This document shows positions 54,904 through 64,000 of a DNA stretch of 64,000 bases, one piece after another. Each line of letters starts with the position of its first letter. Position 1 is the first letter of the stretch. Source of the DNA: Bacillus sp. P14.5 (GTDB taxonomy: Bacteria > Bacillota > Bacilli > Bacillales > Bacillaceae_B); the NCBI RefSeq assembly GCF_003316765.1, contig NZ_NIJF01000060.1:1-64000 (forward strand), in the 5' to 3' direction. A model generated the notes under the pieces. The model saw only the letters and a program-made list of their open reading frames with translations, ran no database searches and was not told the DNA's origin. The translations under genes were made by a program, and so were the position numbers.

Positions 54904-56079
54904 TTACAGGTTTTCTAAAAATACCCTTATGACATCTGCCCCGCCGATGAAAGTTCCTAGTGAGCTTCCCAGGTTGGCAAGTACAACAATCAATAATACC
55001 CTGGTGACTTTGTTGTTCCAAAAGCCTTTTACACTTAAAACGTCTTCTGGCAGTGTCTCAAAGTCGTTGACATTCGGACGGCGGAAGTAAGCTTGGACGA
55101 ATCCGGCGAACCAGCCTGCTGCAAGAAGCGGATTCAAAGAGGTGATAGGAGCAACCACGAATGCTGTCAGTATTGCAAGCGGATGACCCAGCCCAATCGC
55201 TGTCCCTAATGCAGAGAAAGAACCGTTCCAAAGGACCCAGCTGATTGTCTGCTGAATTCCAGCAGAAGGATTGCTGATAAAAGTATAAGCAATTACAGCA
55301 AGGATGAGAAAAGGTATGGTCCAGCCGATGACTTTGGGCACTTTGGACTTTGGAGGACGTTGATTTAAAAGCTCCAAATCATGCTCCTTTTTGATTTCTT
55401 CTTTAATGCCTGGTACATGGGCTGCACCCAAGACGGCGACAATTTTCTTCCCTGGTGCGTCTTTAATTTTCTGAGCTAAATATTGATCCCGCTCGTCAAT
55501 TAAAGGCTTTTTCAAACGAGGGAAATGTTCTGTGAAGTCAGCCAGCATACTGTCGAGCATGTCCTGCTGTTTAATTTTCTCAAGTTCTTCTTCGGTAATG
55601 GTATCATTCGAGAAGATGCTATAAATGATTTGTGTCATCAATTTTCCTTTTCCGATGAACCCCACTCCGCTCCAGATACGGGCGAAGGTAATTTGGATGT
55701 TTCTGTCCGCGAGTACAAGTTCTGCTCCGGCTTCTTTCGCTGATTGTATGCCCTGTATCATTTCCTGCCCCGCATTGATGCCGAACTGTTTGGCCATTCT
55801 TTTTTGAAAGGAAGAAATCGCAAGGTTCATTAATAACAAGGAAGCCTTGCCTTCTTTGATCACCTTGAAGATATCCATCTCTTTCCACTTGTTCCCGTCC
55901 ATTATCGATTGGTAGCGGGGTTCGTCCAATTCTACACACACAGCATCCGGCTGTTCTCTTTCTATGACCTCTTTAACCTGTTCGGCGCTTTTTTTGGAAA
56001 CATGGGCTGTGCCGATCAGGATGAATTCTTTTCCATCCATATGCAGCCTGGTGATGTTCTGTTCATTTTCAATAGACAT
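54904..56079 (-). CDS. TraB-domain membrane protein (PrgY-like)
   Basis: 391 aa. The N-terminal half has the TraB motifs ILIGTAHVSKKSAEQV, VCVELDEPRYQSI, GAELVLADRNIQITFARIW and VLGAAHVPGI. The C-terminal part has about four membrane helices (IGWTIPFLILAVIAYTFI onward). PrgY of enterococcal plasmids degrades or sequesters pheromone peptide, and other members are proteases of the Tiki type; the chromosomal role is unknown. Monocistronic. Confidence 0.9.
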   Translation of the reverse strand: MSIENEQNITRLHMDGKEFILIGTAHVSKKSAEQVKEVIEREQPDAVCVELDEPRYQSIMDGNKWKEMDIFKVIKEGKASLLLMNLAISSFQKRMAKQFGINAGQEMIQGIQSAKEAGAELVLADRNIQITFARIWSGVGFIGKGKLMTQIIYSIFSNDTITEEELEKIKQQDMLDSMLADFTEHFPRLKKPLIDERDQYLAQKIKDAPGKKIVAVLGAAHVPGIKEEIKKEHDLELLNQRPPKSKVPKVIGWTIPFLILAVIAYTFISNPSAGIQQTISWVLWNGSFSALGTAIGLGHPLAILTAFVVAPITSLNPLLAAGWFAGFVQAYFRRPNVNDFETLPEDVLSVKGFWNNKVTRVLLIVVLANLGSSLGTFIGGADVIRVFLENL

Positions 56080-56367
56080 AAGTTACCTTCCTTTGTGCTC
56101 AATTAATCAATATAAGATTACTCACCATCATTCAAGCTTTAAGCTGGTTGATGTATCAAGGTATGTATGGATAATGCATCTTTTGCGTAGAAGAACATAA
56201 CTATAGTTTACCATTTTTGAAGCAGAAATGGATTAGTACTTTGACAAACATATTAAATTCAATGATGGTTTTATAGAAATTCCCTTTTATATGCATAAAC
56301 TTCCTTAAATAGACAAACTTTAAGAGGAAGCTAAAGTGGTGCGAACAATGAAAAAGGATGGATGCAA

Positions 56368-57366
56368 ATGACTGAGAAAGCAATCAGTTCCAGTGAACTG
56401 GCAACCTTATGGATGACTTATCAGCAGAAAACCATGATCCAAAGAATATTGGAATATTTCATTGAAGCTGCAGAGGATGAGCAGGCTAAAGAAATTCTTC
56501 AGGATACTCACAGCCAAGTGCTGGGTTATTTAGACCGTATCACCAACATCCTTAAAGAGGAAGGTGCGGTCATCCCCGTTGGATTTACGGAAAAGGATGT
56601 TTATAAAGGAGTTCCTAAATTATTTGATCATAACTTTGATATCATGTTTTTACGAGTTTTAAAAGAAATAAGCATGGGGCTTCACACTCTCCATCTAAGC
56701 ATGTCTTACCGGAAGGATCTGATACTTCTCTATAAAGAATTAACGGGATTTACGCAAAGTGTCTATGACAAATGTGTGGATTATCTTCAGGAACAGGATG
56801 TCCTGCCAAGTGCTCCATCTGTGACCATGCCCACTGTGGTTGAGTTCGCCGAAAGTCCCAATTATATGTCGGGATTTAACCTGTTCTCAGAAAAAAGAGC
56901 TTTGAATACCGTAGAAGTATCCTATCTTTATTTTGCCATAGAAACGAATATTTTTGGCATGCAGCTGATGACCGGATTTGCACAAGTTGCGAATGAACCT
57001 GAAGTCAAGAAGTACTTTATTAAAGGAAAAGAACTTTCCAAAAAAATTATCAGTGATTTCACTCAGGTATTAATCGAGAGTGACATTCAGGCACCCTCTA
57101 CTTGGGGAGCGAAAGCAACTGATTCCAAGGTTCCTCCTTTCTCGGATAAACTGATGATGTACTGCACCAGCCTTTTCTGCAATTTCGGCCTGGGAAGCAA
57201 TGCAATTGGCACTGCCTTCAGTTTAAGAAGCGATCTCCCTTTAAAACTGGCGGATAAAGCAAAAGATATTCTGACATACGGACAGGATGGCGGTAAGATC
57301 ATGGCAAAAAACGGCTGGTTGGAACAACCTCCCAGCATGGAAGATCGAAACAAGTTAATGAAATAG
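56368..57366 (+). CDS. DUF3231 family protein
   Basis: About 332 aa in two tandem four-helix modules (residues 1-160 and 175-330), ferritin-like in outline. Matching segments: YFIEAAEDEQAKEILQDTHS and VANEPEVKKYFIKGKELSKK; CTSLFCNFGLGSNAIGTAFS is the family's Cys-containing stretch. Spore-former proteins of unknown function. The ATG at 56368 is preferred over one two codons earlier on ribosome-binding-site spacing. Confidence 0.87.
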   Translation: MTEKAISSSELATLWMTYQQKTMIQRILEYFIEAAEDEQAKEILQDTHSQVLGYLDRITNILKEEGAVIPVGFTEKDVYKGVPKLFDHNFDIMFLRVLKEISMGLHTLHLSMSYRKDLILLYKELTGFTQSVYDKCVDYLQEQDVLPSAPSVTMPTVVEFAESPNYMSGFNLFSEKRALNTVEVSYLYFAIETNIFGMQLMTGFAQVANEPEVKKYFIKGKELSKKIISDFTQVLIESDIQAPSTWGAKATDSKVPPFSDKLMMYCTSLFCNFGLGSNAIGTAFSLRSDLPLKLADKAKDILTYGQDGGKIMAKNGWLEQPPSMEDRNKLMK

Positions 57367-57369
57367 AAT

Positions 57370-57404
57370 AATGAACGTCCAGGTATCGTGGACGTTCATT
57401 TCCT
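57370..57404 (+). terminator. Terminator of the DUF3231 gene
   Basis: ATGAACGTCCA and TGGACGTTCAT arms, then TTCCTTTTT. Confidence 0.85.
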
Positions 57405-57443
57405 TTTTAGCCAATTTAACTATTCGTTTGTCCTGAAAAGCGT

Positions 57444-58529
57444 TTAAGCGAGCCTACTTCTAAACTCAGTCAGTTTTTGAATGAAATCATTGAATTCCTC
57501 TATATTCATTTGCTGTGCAGAGTCTGACAAAGCTATCGCCGGATCAGGGTGAACCTCCGCCATGACAGCGTCCGCGCCTATGGCCAAGGCGGCTCTGGCC
57601 GCCGGGAGCAGCAAGTCTTTTCTGCCTGTAGAATGGGTAACATCTACCACTACCGGAAGATGAGTTTCCTTTTTCAGAATTGGCACAGCTGAAATATCGA
57701 GCGTGTTTCTCGTCGCCTTTTCAAATGTTCTGATGCCTCGTTCACATAGAATGATTTCCTTGTTTCCTTCCGAGTAGATGTATTCAGCTGCATGAATGAA
57801 CTCCTCTATGGTCGCCGATAATCCTCGTTTCAGCATAACAGGTTTATTCACTCTTCCAACGGTTTTGAGTAATTCAAAGTTCTGCATGTTCCTGGCCCCG
57901 ATTTGGATGACATCCACATATTTTAATGCCTCTTCCACATCCTGCGGACTTAAGATTTCGCTTACGACCGAAAGACCTTCCTCATCAGCCACCCTCTTTA
58001 AAATTTTCAAGCCTTCCACACCCAGACCCTGAAAATCGTATGGAGATGTTCTTGGTTTAAAAGCTCCACCCCGTAATAACGTAATACCTTGCTTCTTCAT
58101 AGCGATAGCCACTTCCTTCACTTGCTCATAACTCTCTACCGCGCATGGTCCCATGATAAAGTTCTGAACTCCATTTCCTATTATTGTTCCGTTAATGTTG
58201 ACAACTGTATCCTCCGGGTGGTCTTTCCGGGAAACTAATAATGCTTTTCGATGGTCATCTTCCTGAAGCTCAAGGCTTGCTTTGAATATTTCTTTAAAGA
58301 TATGGACGATAGTGGAAGACTCAAAAGGGCCGTCGTGGTGCTTCAAAAGCATATCAAGCGACTCCCTCTCTCTAACTGGGTCAAAGCGGTTCACTCCTTC
58401 TTTTTTGCTTCTGCCTATTTCTTTGACGATTTCTGCTCTTTGATTCAGAAGGTCGAGCAGCTGTATATTGATATCATCAATCTTATGACGAAGTTCCATA
58501 AGTCCTGTGCCTGTTGTGTTCATTTCCAT
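57444..58529 (-). CDS. aroA: Bifunctional chorismate mutase / DAHP synthase
   Basis: 361 aa. The N-terminal AroQ chorismate mutase (1-90: [27 protein letters not shown]) is fused to the DAHP synthase barrel (100-361: [53 protein letters not shown]). First step of aromatic synthesis. The mutase domain gives feedback sensitivity to chorismate and prephenate in Bacillus. Expression is controlled by two tandem T-boxes upstream. Confidence 0.96.
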   Translation of the reverse strand: MEMNTTGTGLMELRHKIDDINIQLLDLLNQRAEIVKEIGRSKKEGVNRFDPVRERESLDMLLKHHDGPFESSTIVHIFKEIFKASLELQEDDHRKALLVSRKDHPEDTVVNINGTIIGNGVQNFIMGPCAVESYEQVKEVAIAMKKQGITLLRGGAFKPRTSPYDFQGLGVEGLKILKRVADEEGLSVVSEILSPQDVEEALKYVDVIQIGARNMQNFELLKTVGRVNKPVMLKRGLSATIEEFIHAAEYIYSEGNKEIILCERGIRTFEKATRNTLDISAVPILKKETHLPVVVDVTHSTGRKDLLLPAARAALAIGADAVMAEVHPDPAIALSDSAQQMNIEEFNDFIQKLTEFRSRLA

Positions 58530-58611
58530 TCCTCCAGTTTTTAATAATTGTTGTTTTTCTCCTCAAGCATTGCTGCCATGAAAAAGGCGCCCTTCTTTAA
58601 CCTGAAAAAAT

Positions 58612-58850
58612 AAAAATCCCTGCCGTAACAATACGACAGGGACGAATGACTCGCGGTACCACCCTCATTGTGAATAAACCTGTTCACCACTTTGATGCGG
58701 ATAACGGCCGTTTAACCGTCTCTTCCTTCATGAAATCAGCTAATTCACTACGAAAAAGAAGCTCCAGAATTGTAATTCATGCTTATCTTTGACTGATTTA
58801 CACTGCCATCAGCTCTCTGTACAGGGAGATAAGACACTACTGTGATACTT
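58612..58850 (-). ncRNA. T-box leader, proximal copy
   Basis: Minus strand: AGAGAGCTGATGG, a specifier-loop segment GAATTACA, CTGGAGC, the T-box AGGGTGGTACCGCGA (58650-58665), and the terminator TCCCTGTCGTA...TACGGCAGGGA followed by TTTTTATTTTTT. UAC (Tyr) is the best specifier. Confidence 0.92.
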
Positions 58851-58891
58851 TCATTGCCGGATATTGAATTGTTAAATAGTACTCTGAAAAA

Positions 58892-59150
58892 TCAAAAAGT
58901 CCCCACTGATTGTATAATCAGCAGGGACGAATTATCGCGGTACCACCCATGTTGTGAAGACAAATCTTCACCACTCAAAATGTTTTTAACGATCGTCAGA
59001 CCGTCTTTTCCTTCACGAAGCCGCTAATGCTTTCGCTGCGAAAAAGAAGCTCCAGGACTGTAATTCATACTTCACCTATGGCTGATTCCCACCACCATCA
59101 GCTCTCTAAAACAGGGAGATAAAGTACTACTCGGTTCCCTTCAATGCTTT
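58892..59150 (-). ncRNA. T-box leader, distal copy
   Basis: Same layout as the proximal copy: AGAGAGCTGATGG, GAATTACA, CTGGAGC, GGGTGGTACCGCGAT and a terminator with AGTCCC...GGGAC arms followed by TTTTTGATTTTT. The specifier context is identical, so both likely read tRNA-Tyr. Confidence 0.92.
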
Positions 59151-59451
59151 TGGATAAAATATTTTTCCGAAAATTAAGGCTTTCCGGTATTATATGGTGT
59201 TTCCCCTTTGAATGTCAATACTAATTAAGAAATTATTAATTTTGAATTGAATGTACCTATAAATAAAAGGCTTTTCAACTACTGCAGGGGAGAATTGACT
59301 ATGATATTTGAGATGCTAACGGTGAGTGGAGCAGTTTTTGCTTCAAAAACTGAAATCAATGGCGTTTAAGCAGAGTCTATACAGCATGAAATCTTCCACA
59401 ATAAGAGATGATGCAGTAAAAAGTGAATTTACAAGAAAAACCAGCCTCTGC

Positions 59452-60777
59452 TTACTGCAAAGGCTGGTTGAGCAGCTTATTCTTTTTTACTTCTAAATAG
59501 TGAATTTGATGGCCTTCGCCTTCCTGAACTTGAAAGATATACCCCTGCTCTGTAAGGATATCATCCCTTGTCTCCTCGTCTTTGAATCGTTCGGATAAGA
59601 ACCATCCGCCGATTGTATCGATGTCATCGTAGCCAATCTCGGTTCCAAGAAGTTGATTTACATCCCTAAGGGGCAGTTTGGCTGCCAAAATATAGTGGTT
59701 TTCAGAGATTTTTCTGATATCGGATATTTCATTCTCATCAAATTCATCTCTTATTTCTCCAACTATTTCTTCTATGATGTCTTCAATCGTCACCAAGCCT
59801 GAAGTTCCACCGTATTCATCCAATAGAATGGCCAAATGCGTTCTTTCTTTCTGCATTTTAACAAGGAGGTCATGAATGGGAATGGTTTCGATTACTTGAA
59901 TGACCGGGCTTATGAATTCATCTATTTTGATGATTCTATCTGATTTTAAATCAGTTATATCGGAAGTGATCAGCTGTTTGATATTCAGGAACCCGATAAC
60001 ATTATCTTTATCTCCATCAACAACCGGGTAGCGGGTAAAAGTCTCCGTCGAAATGGTTTTCCAGACATCCTCAAATGTTTGATTTTTATCTATAGCTGCC
60101 ATTTCTGTCCGGGGGACCATGATTTCTTTTGCTACCCTTTCATCAAATTCAAAGATATTGTTTACATAATTTAATTCATTTTTATTGATTTCGCCACTAT
60201 TATAGCTTTGGGAAAGCAAAATTCTTAGTTCTTCTTCCGAGTGGGCCAGCTCATGTTCAGAGGCTGGCTTAAGTCCAAATAATCCAACCAAAAGCCTTGC
60301 TGAACCATTCAAGAACCAGATAAATGGATACATAATACGGTAAAACCAAATTATCGGCGGTGAAAATAGCAGTGTGACTGCTTCCGCTTTTTGAATCGCG
60401 ACAGTTTTAGGTGCGAGCTCCCCTACCACTACATGTAAAAAAGTAACAAGCGCAAACGCTATACCGAAGGAAAGGATATGGGTAAGAGACTCATTCAGTT
60501 CAAAGTAATCAAATAAAGGATGCAGTAACTTTTCTACAGTCGGTTCACCGAGCCAACCCAGCCCTAATGCAGTGATTGTTATGCCGAGCTGGCAGGCTGA
60601 TAAGTACTCATCCAGGTGTGATATGACCCTCTTGGCTGATTGAGCCCCTTTTCTTCCTTCCGTTACCATATGATCAATCTTGGATGATCTGACTTTTACG
60701 ATGGCAAATTCTGTGGCTACAAAAAATCCAGTTAATGCTATTAAAAGAATGATGAGAAAAATATTTAAAGTTGTCAA
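59452..60777 (-). CDS. CorC/HlyC-type CNNM transporter (DUF21-CBS-CorC)
   Basis: 441 aa. The DUF21 membrane domain (1-190; [44 protein letters not shown]) is followed by a CBS pair (about 205-335; [35 protein letters not shown]) and a C-terminal CorC_HlyC domain. Related proteins move magnesium or sodium. The start is TTG 60777; an AGGAGGTG lies upstream but is separated from it by a 19-bp palindrome. Confidence 0.92.
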   Translation of the reverse strand: MTTLNIFLIILLIALTGFFVATEFAIVKVRSSKIDHMVTEGRKGAQSAKRVISHLDEYLSACQLGITITALGLGWLGEPTVEKLLHPLFDYFELNESLTHILSFGIAFALVTFLHVVVGELAPKTVAIQKAEAVTLLFSPPIIWFYRIMYPFIWFLNGSARLLVGLFGLKPASEHELAHSEEELRILLSQSYNSGEINKNELNYVNNIFEFDERVAKEIMVPRTEMAAIDKNQTFEDVWKTISTETFTRYPVVDGDKDNVIGFLNIKQLITSDITDLKSDRIIKIDEFISPVIQVIETIPIHDLLVKMQKERTHLAILLDEYGGTSGLVTIEDIIEEIVGEIRDEFDENEISDIRKISENHYILAAKLPLRDVNQLLGTEIGYDDIDTIGGWFLSERFKDEETRDDILTEQGYIFQVQEGEGHQIHYLEVKKNKLLNQPLQ

Positions 60778-60782
60778 ATGGT

Positions 60783-60801
60783 TGTCTTACACTGTAAGAC
60801 A
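60783..60801. promoter_or_regulatory. Perfect palindrome between ribosome binding site and TTG start
   Basis: TGTCTTACAGTGTAAGACA on the minus strand, 19 bp. Folded as RNA it would bring AGGAGGTG close to the TTG; as DNA it could be an operator. Confidence 0.6.
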
Positions 60802-61048
60802 TTCACCTCCTGAAATATAATTTGCTTCAATGTATTTATCTCCTTTTTCTTATAGAGTATTATTATCCTCCCTTTACAAAGTTAAACTATATCCGAGCCT
60901 TTTACATAGCATTCCTTATTCCAGTCCAAGTATGATGATAAAAAAATTTCTTCCTGGTCCCTTCGCGCCGCAAGGCAAAGTTTCTTAAGAAGATGTATGC
61001 GTCGGGAGCATTTGCGCAACAATAAGCATAAAAAGGAGTTAATCCTAA

Positions 61049-61483
61049 GTGAAACATGTAAATGTACTATTCATTAAGTTTGCGGTTAGCGTGGTAGTCT
61101 TTTGGATTAGTTTGGATTTGTTTTTCGAAGCGACCTTTATCGATATACTCTCGTTTAGTTTACTGATAACGGTCGTATCTTATTTTGTAGGCGATCAAAT
61201 ACTGCTCCCCCGAATTGGGAAAATGAACGCAGTCATCACAGATTTCTTCCTCACGTATTTAGTTGTGTGGATTTTTGGGGGGATTTTGTTTGACAGTTAT
61301 CTTCAGGTTGCTTGGGGAAGTATAATATCCGCTCTTCTCATAGCATCTTCTGAAATGTTTGTTCATTCTTATATCATCAAAAATATCGCTTCTGAAATTC
61401 GTAAAAACAGACCTGCCTTCAATCGAACTTTCGCATATGAATTTGCTGAAGAACAAAATCCCGAACCCGATAAAGAAAAGTAA
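61049..61483 (+). CDS. DUF2512 membrane protein (YndM-like)
   Basis: 144 aa with four helices (FIKFAVSVVVFWISLDLFF; ILSFSLLITVVSYFVGD; TDFFLTYLVVWIFGGILF; IISALLIASSEMF) and a charged C-terminal tail. VGDQILLPRIGKMNAVITDF is the DUF2512 hallmark. The ATG is preceded by AAAAAGGAG with AATCCTAAG spacing. Spore-former protein of unknown function. Confidence 0.87.
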   Translation: MKHVNVLFIKFAVSVVVFWISLDLFFEATFIDILSFSLLITVVSYFVGDQILLPRIGKMNAVITDFFLTYLVVWIFGGILFDSYLQVAWGSIISALLIASSEMFVHSYIIKNIASEIRKNRPAFNRTFAYEFAEEQNPEPDKEK

Positions 61484-61487
61484 CAGA

Positions 61488-61521
61488 AAGAACCTGAATC
61501 CTTTTCATTCAGGTTCTTTAA
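61488..61521. terminator. Shared terminator of convergent genes
   Basis: AAAGAACCTGAAT and ATTCAGGTTCTTT arms serve both the DUF2512 gene and the leftward DUF4269 gene. Confidence 0.88.
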
Positions 61522-62065
61522 GTGGAAGAGGAGACCTTAATAACCCGCACTCAATACCATAAAGTTTGAGCCCTTCATAAGGGTCTCCTTTTATTTCTAG
61601 AAGGTCACAGAAAGCTTGTTCGGTATTTAAACCATTATGTTTCAGGACTATAATCTTAGATTTAAGATCAGGAGTGGTTTGCAGAATCCCATGCTCAATC
61701 AGCATATGTAAATAGGCATTTTGCTTATAGACAGGGACTGCCTGGCCGAATAGCTCAAATTCATAACCTTTAAACTTGAAATTGGTCTTAGCCGTTTCTT
61801 CTCCCCTGATAGATGTTCTCTTAACACGAAAGGCTGTTTCTTTACTGTACAGCTGATTGATTCGTTTTTCGAAAAGATCCAAGTCATAAACTTCCAAAAT
61901 GATGTCCAAATCAGATTCTGCTGTATCGATTCCAAGGGGAACTGTACCGCATAACACTGGCTGAAATTCTTTCATATCCTTTAAAATTCCCAGCTCCAAT
62001 ATGGCATTGTGAGCGTGCTGCTGTTTCTTGGTTCCATACTTCATCCTCTCGAAAAGAATATGCAT
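61505..62065 (-). CDS. DUF4269 nucleotidyltransferase-like protein
   Basis: 186 aa. CGTVPLGIDTAESDLDIILE resembles the G-S-x-x-x-D-x-D loop of minimal nucleotidyltransferases. FELFGQAVPVYKQNAYLHML and GLNTEQAFCDLLEI follow as in DUF4269. Substrate unknown. Convergent with the DUF2512 gene. Confidence 0.85.
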   Translation of the reverse strand: MHILFERMKYGTKKQQHAHNAILELGILKDMKEFQPVLCGTVPLGIDTAESDLDIILEVYDLDLFEKRINQLYSKETAFRVKRTSIRGEETAKTNFKFKGYEFELFGQAVPVYKQNAYLHMLIEHGILQTTPDLKSKIIVLKHNGLNTEQAFCDLLEIKGDPYEGLKLYGIECGLLRSPLPLKEPE

Positions 62066-62388
62066 CTCATTTCTTCCTTTCCTTGCTTATTTCTTGCGTC
62101 AGCTTTGAAGCCCAATTCATTATTTTCATATTCCTATTGATGTCTCCATCAATGGAGCGCGTCATTTCTTTTTTTTTTTGCTTTTTACACCAATTAAATT
62201 ATGTCATTCACCTCTTCAAAAGGTTACATATTAGAATGATGAAAAGTCAAAAAAGCTTCATTCTTTATTTAAATTTTTACATATTTTCATAATAAGTACT
62301 CATAGTCATAAAATTTTAATACTTATATATTGATAAGGTATCCAACTAAGTATTATAATTAAATCAATCTTTTTCACGAGGTGGTTAA

Positions 62389-62568
62389 ATGGAAAGTCAC
62401 AGGAGTAAAAAAATTTCGAAACTTTATCGAAGGATCGTTACTTCTGATGAGACGAAAGCATTGCTGATCTATAATGGTTTGGACAGCAGCACGAAAGAGG
62501 AACTGCAGCAGTTGATGAAAGAGATTGGCACAGAAAATACCAAGAGTATACTGAACAAAATCAGCTGA
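62389..62568 (+). CDS. Small hypothetical protein, 59 aa
   Basis: GAGGTGG 6 nt before ATG. Basic N-terminus (HRSKKISKLYRRI) and a helical, Gln/Glu/Lys-rich rest ending ILNKIS. A strong terminator follows at 62606. No family recognised. Codon use looks like that of neighbouring genes. Confidence 0.65.
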   Translation: MESHRSKKISKLYRRIVTSDETKALLIYNGLDSSTKEELQQLMKEIGTENTKSILNKIS

Positions 62569-62605
62569 AATAGCACTTACTTTTAAATGAATCTTATAAA
62601 CTAAA

Positions 62606-62646
62606 GAACAAGCCTGAACTTCTGTTCAGGCTTGTTCTTTTTCTAA
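62606..62646. terminator. Bidirectional terminator
   Basis: AACAAGCCTGAA and TTCAGGCTTGTT arms with CTTTTTC after. It serves the 59-aa gene and the leftward SNF2 gene. Confidence 0.88.
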
Positions 62647-62663
62647 TTCACGAACCATCTCGC

Positions 62664-64000
62664 TTAGATATTCAAAATTTCCTTGATATCTTCTTCTGTC
62701 AAGGCAGTTTCTTTTTCTCCTGGGAGTCAATCAATTCTTCGACCATATGCCTTTTTTTCTCCTGAAGTTCATTCATTTTTTCCTCTATGGTACCTCTTGC
62801 CACCAGTTTTATGACCTGGACCGTATTTTTCTGTCCCATGCGGTGAGCCCGGTCTGCTGCCTGTTCCTCCACCGCTGGATTCCACCAGGTGTCATATAAG
62901 ATGACTGTGTCGGCACTGTGGAGATTCAGGCCTGTGCCGCCGGCTTTAAGGGAAATGAGGAACACGTCGCGTTCTCCATCATTATAACGGCTGCATAACT
63001 GAATTCTCTCTTGGGAAGGAGTGTTGCCGTCCAGATAAAAGAATGGCACTCCGCTTCCTGCCAGCTCTCTTCCAATTAGGTCCAGCATTCTTGTGAATTG
63101 AGAAAAAATCAGTACTCTCCTGGCGGATTCCTTGGAATCTTCTAAAATCGACAGCAGCTGTTGAAGTTTGGCAGAATCTCCTTTGTACCCTTCCACAAAG
63201 AGGCTTGGATGGCAGCAGATTTGCCGAAGGCGCGTTATCCCCGCCAATATTTTAATCTTGTTCTTTCTGAGCGTGTCTTTATCCAAATGCTTTAGAGTAT
63301 CGTGCTTCAGTTTGGCCAGATAGGCAGCATAAAGCTTTTTTGTTCGGGAAGGAGTTCAATGGATTCTCTGCTCTCCATTTTGGCTGGAAGTTCAGCCAGC
63401 ACATCTTCCTTAACTCTTCGAAGCATGAACGGTCCTATACGGCGGGCGATTGTTTTCCTTGTTAATTGACTATAATCCTTTAACCCCAGGAAAAGCTGGG
63501 GAAATACTACATGGTAGATGGACCATAATTCCTCAATGGAATTCTCGATTGGTGTCCCGGACAAGGCAAATCGATGAGCAGCATCAATTTTTTTTACAGC
63601 CCTGGCTGTCTGGGTAACAGGGTTCTTGAAGTTTTGTGCCTCATCAAAAAATACAACGGAGAAGGCTTTCTTTTCAAACCATTGTATATCCCTTCTAAGC
63701 AGTGGATAAGAGATGATGATGACATCTGTTTCTCTGAAATCTTTCTGAAGTGCCTGCCTTTGCTTTTTATTGCCGTCCAGAACTACTGCATGAATGGAAG
63801 GGGTGAATTTTCTAAACTCAGCTAGCCAATTATATGTCAATGAAGAAGGACAAACTATCAATGCTGGACTGTCATGCTCCCGGATTGCAGGAAGAATCGA
63901 CTGGATAAATGCAATGCTCTGTATTGTTTTCCCGAGACCCATATCGTCAGCCAGTATACCCCCGAATCCATAATGGGCCAGCGTTTTCATCCATCGATAT
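62664..64000 (-). CDS. SNF2-family DEAD/DEAH helicase, C-terminal part; two frameshifts; runs off the window
   Basis: Swi2/Snf2 ATPase motor. Visible: ILADDMGLGKTIQ (Walker A), FFDEAQNFKN (DEAQ), ALSGTPIENS, VLIFSQFTRMLDLIG, ISLKAGGTGLNLHSADTVI and DRAHRMGQKNTVQV. The frame stops after LLPEQK because of a run of only six T (A on the coding strand) at 63336-63341; one more gives KLYAAYLAKLKHDTLKHLDKD. A second break at the T5 run 62712-62716, repaired the same way, replaces KKKLP-stop with KKETALTEEDIKEILNI and a stop at 62664. The N-terminal region lies beyond the window. Confidence 0.88.

Overview
The window is a stretch of chromosome from an endospore-forming, low-GC Gram-positive bacterium of the family Bacillaceae. 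The evidence is strong GGAGG-type ribosome binding sites throughout, SAM (S-box) and T-box leaders, and sporulation genes (a CwlJ-like cortex hydrolase, a YjcZ-type micropeptide, coat-like repeat proteins). Many genes resemble Bacillus subtilis ones (fruRKA, the mtn genes, the yrkD-J genes, DUF families). It differs from B. subtilis in apparently using selenocysteine and in carrying several families of intergenic repeats. Species cannot be fixed from the sequence alone.

Layout. 1-4.8 kb: a 52-bp tandem hairpin array, a Suv3-like RNA helicase, an Fpg/Nei-type glycosylase and a Gly/Tyr/Trp-rich small protein. 4.9-8.5 kb: the fructose operon fruR-fruK-fruA. 8.7-15.4 kb: accessory enzymes (GNAT-pentapeptide fusion, SDR, PaiB-like, kinase-like, CwlJ, MBL hydrolase) with two repeat-rich gaps. 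15.4-24.0 kb: the complete methionine salvage pathway. mtnK-mtnA runs leftward under one SAM riboswitch, mtnW-X-B-D runs rightward under another, and mtnU and mtnE lie between; arrays of the 52-bp repeat sit inside and after the locus. 24.7-39.5 kb: assorted metabolic, transport and sporulation genes. 40.4-48.4 kb: a HesB-like selenoprotein, a second short ORF with two in-frame UGAs, and a reactive-sulfur cluster (TusA, rhodanese, DsrE, rhodanese-MBL, TSUP transporter) around a CstR-like persulfide sensor with six matching operator-like sites. 48.7-64 kb: an oxidoreductase with a premature stop, an AbrB-zinc-CHAD fusion, an OsmC-like selenoprotein, a TraB protein, DAHP synthase behind two T-boxes, a CorC/HlyC transporter and the C-terminal part of an SNF2 helicase.

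Three themes stand out. First, two ORFs have an in-frame UGA exactly where a redox cysteine is expected (HesB, OsmC), and a third ORF beside hesB is a new candidate; each has a bSECIS-like hairpin with a C-UGG-N-N-G apical region about 20 nt after the UGA. Second, nine reading-frame breaks in eight genes are all repaired by adding one A or T to a run of 5-7. That points to a systematic homopolymer under-call or contraction, although two sites also match the classical A-AAA-AAG slippery heptamer. Third, three separate arrays share an exact 52-bp period, a 7-nt loop and a hairpin plan, but one has a different stem sequence with pairing preserved.
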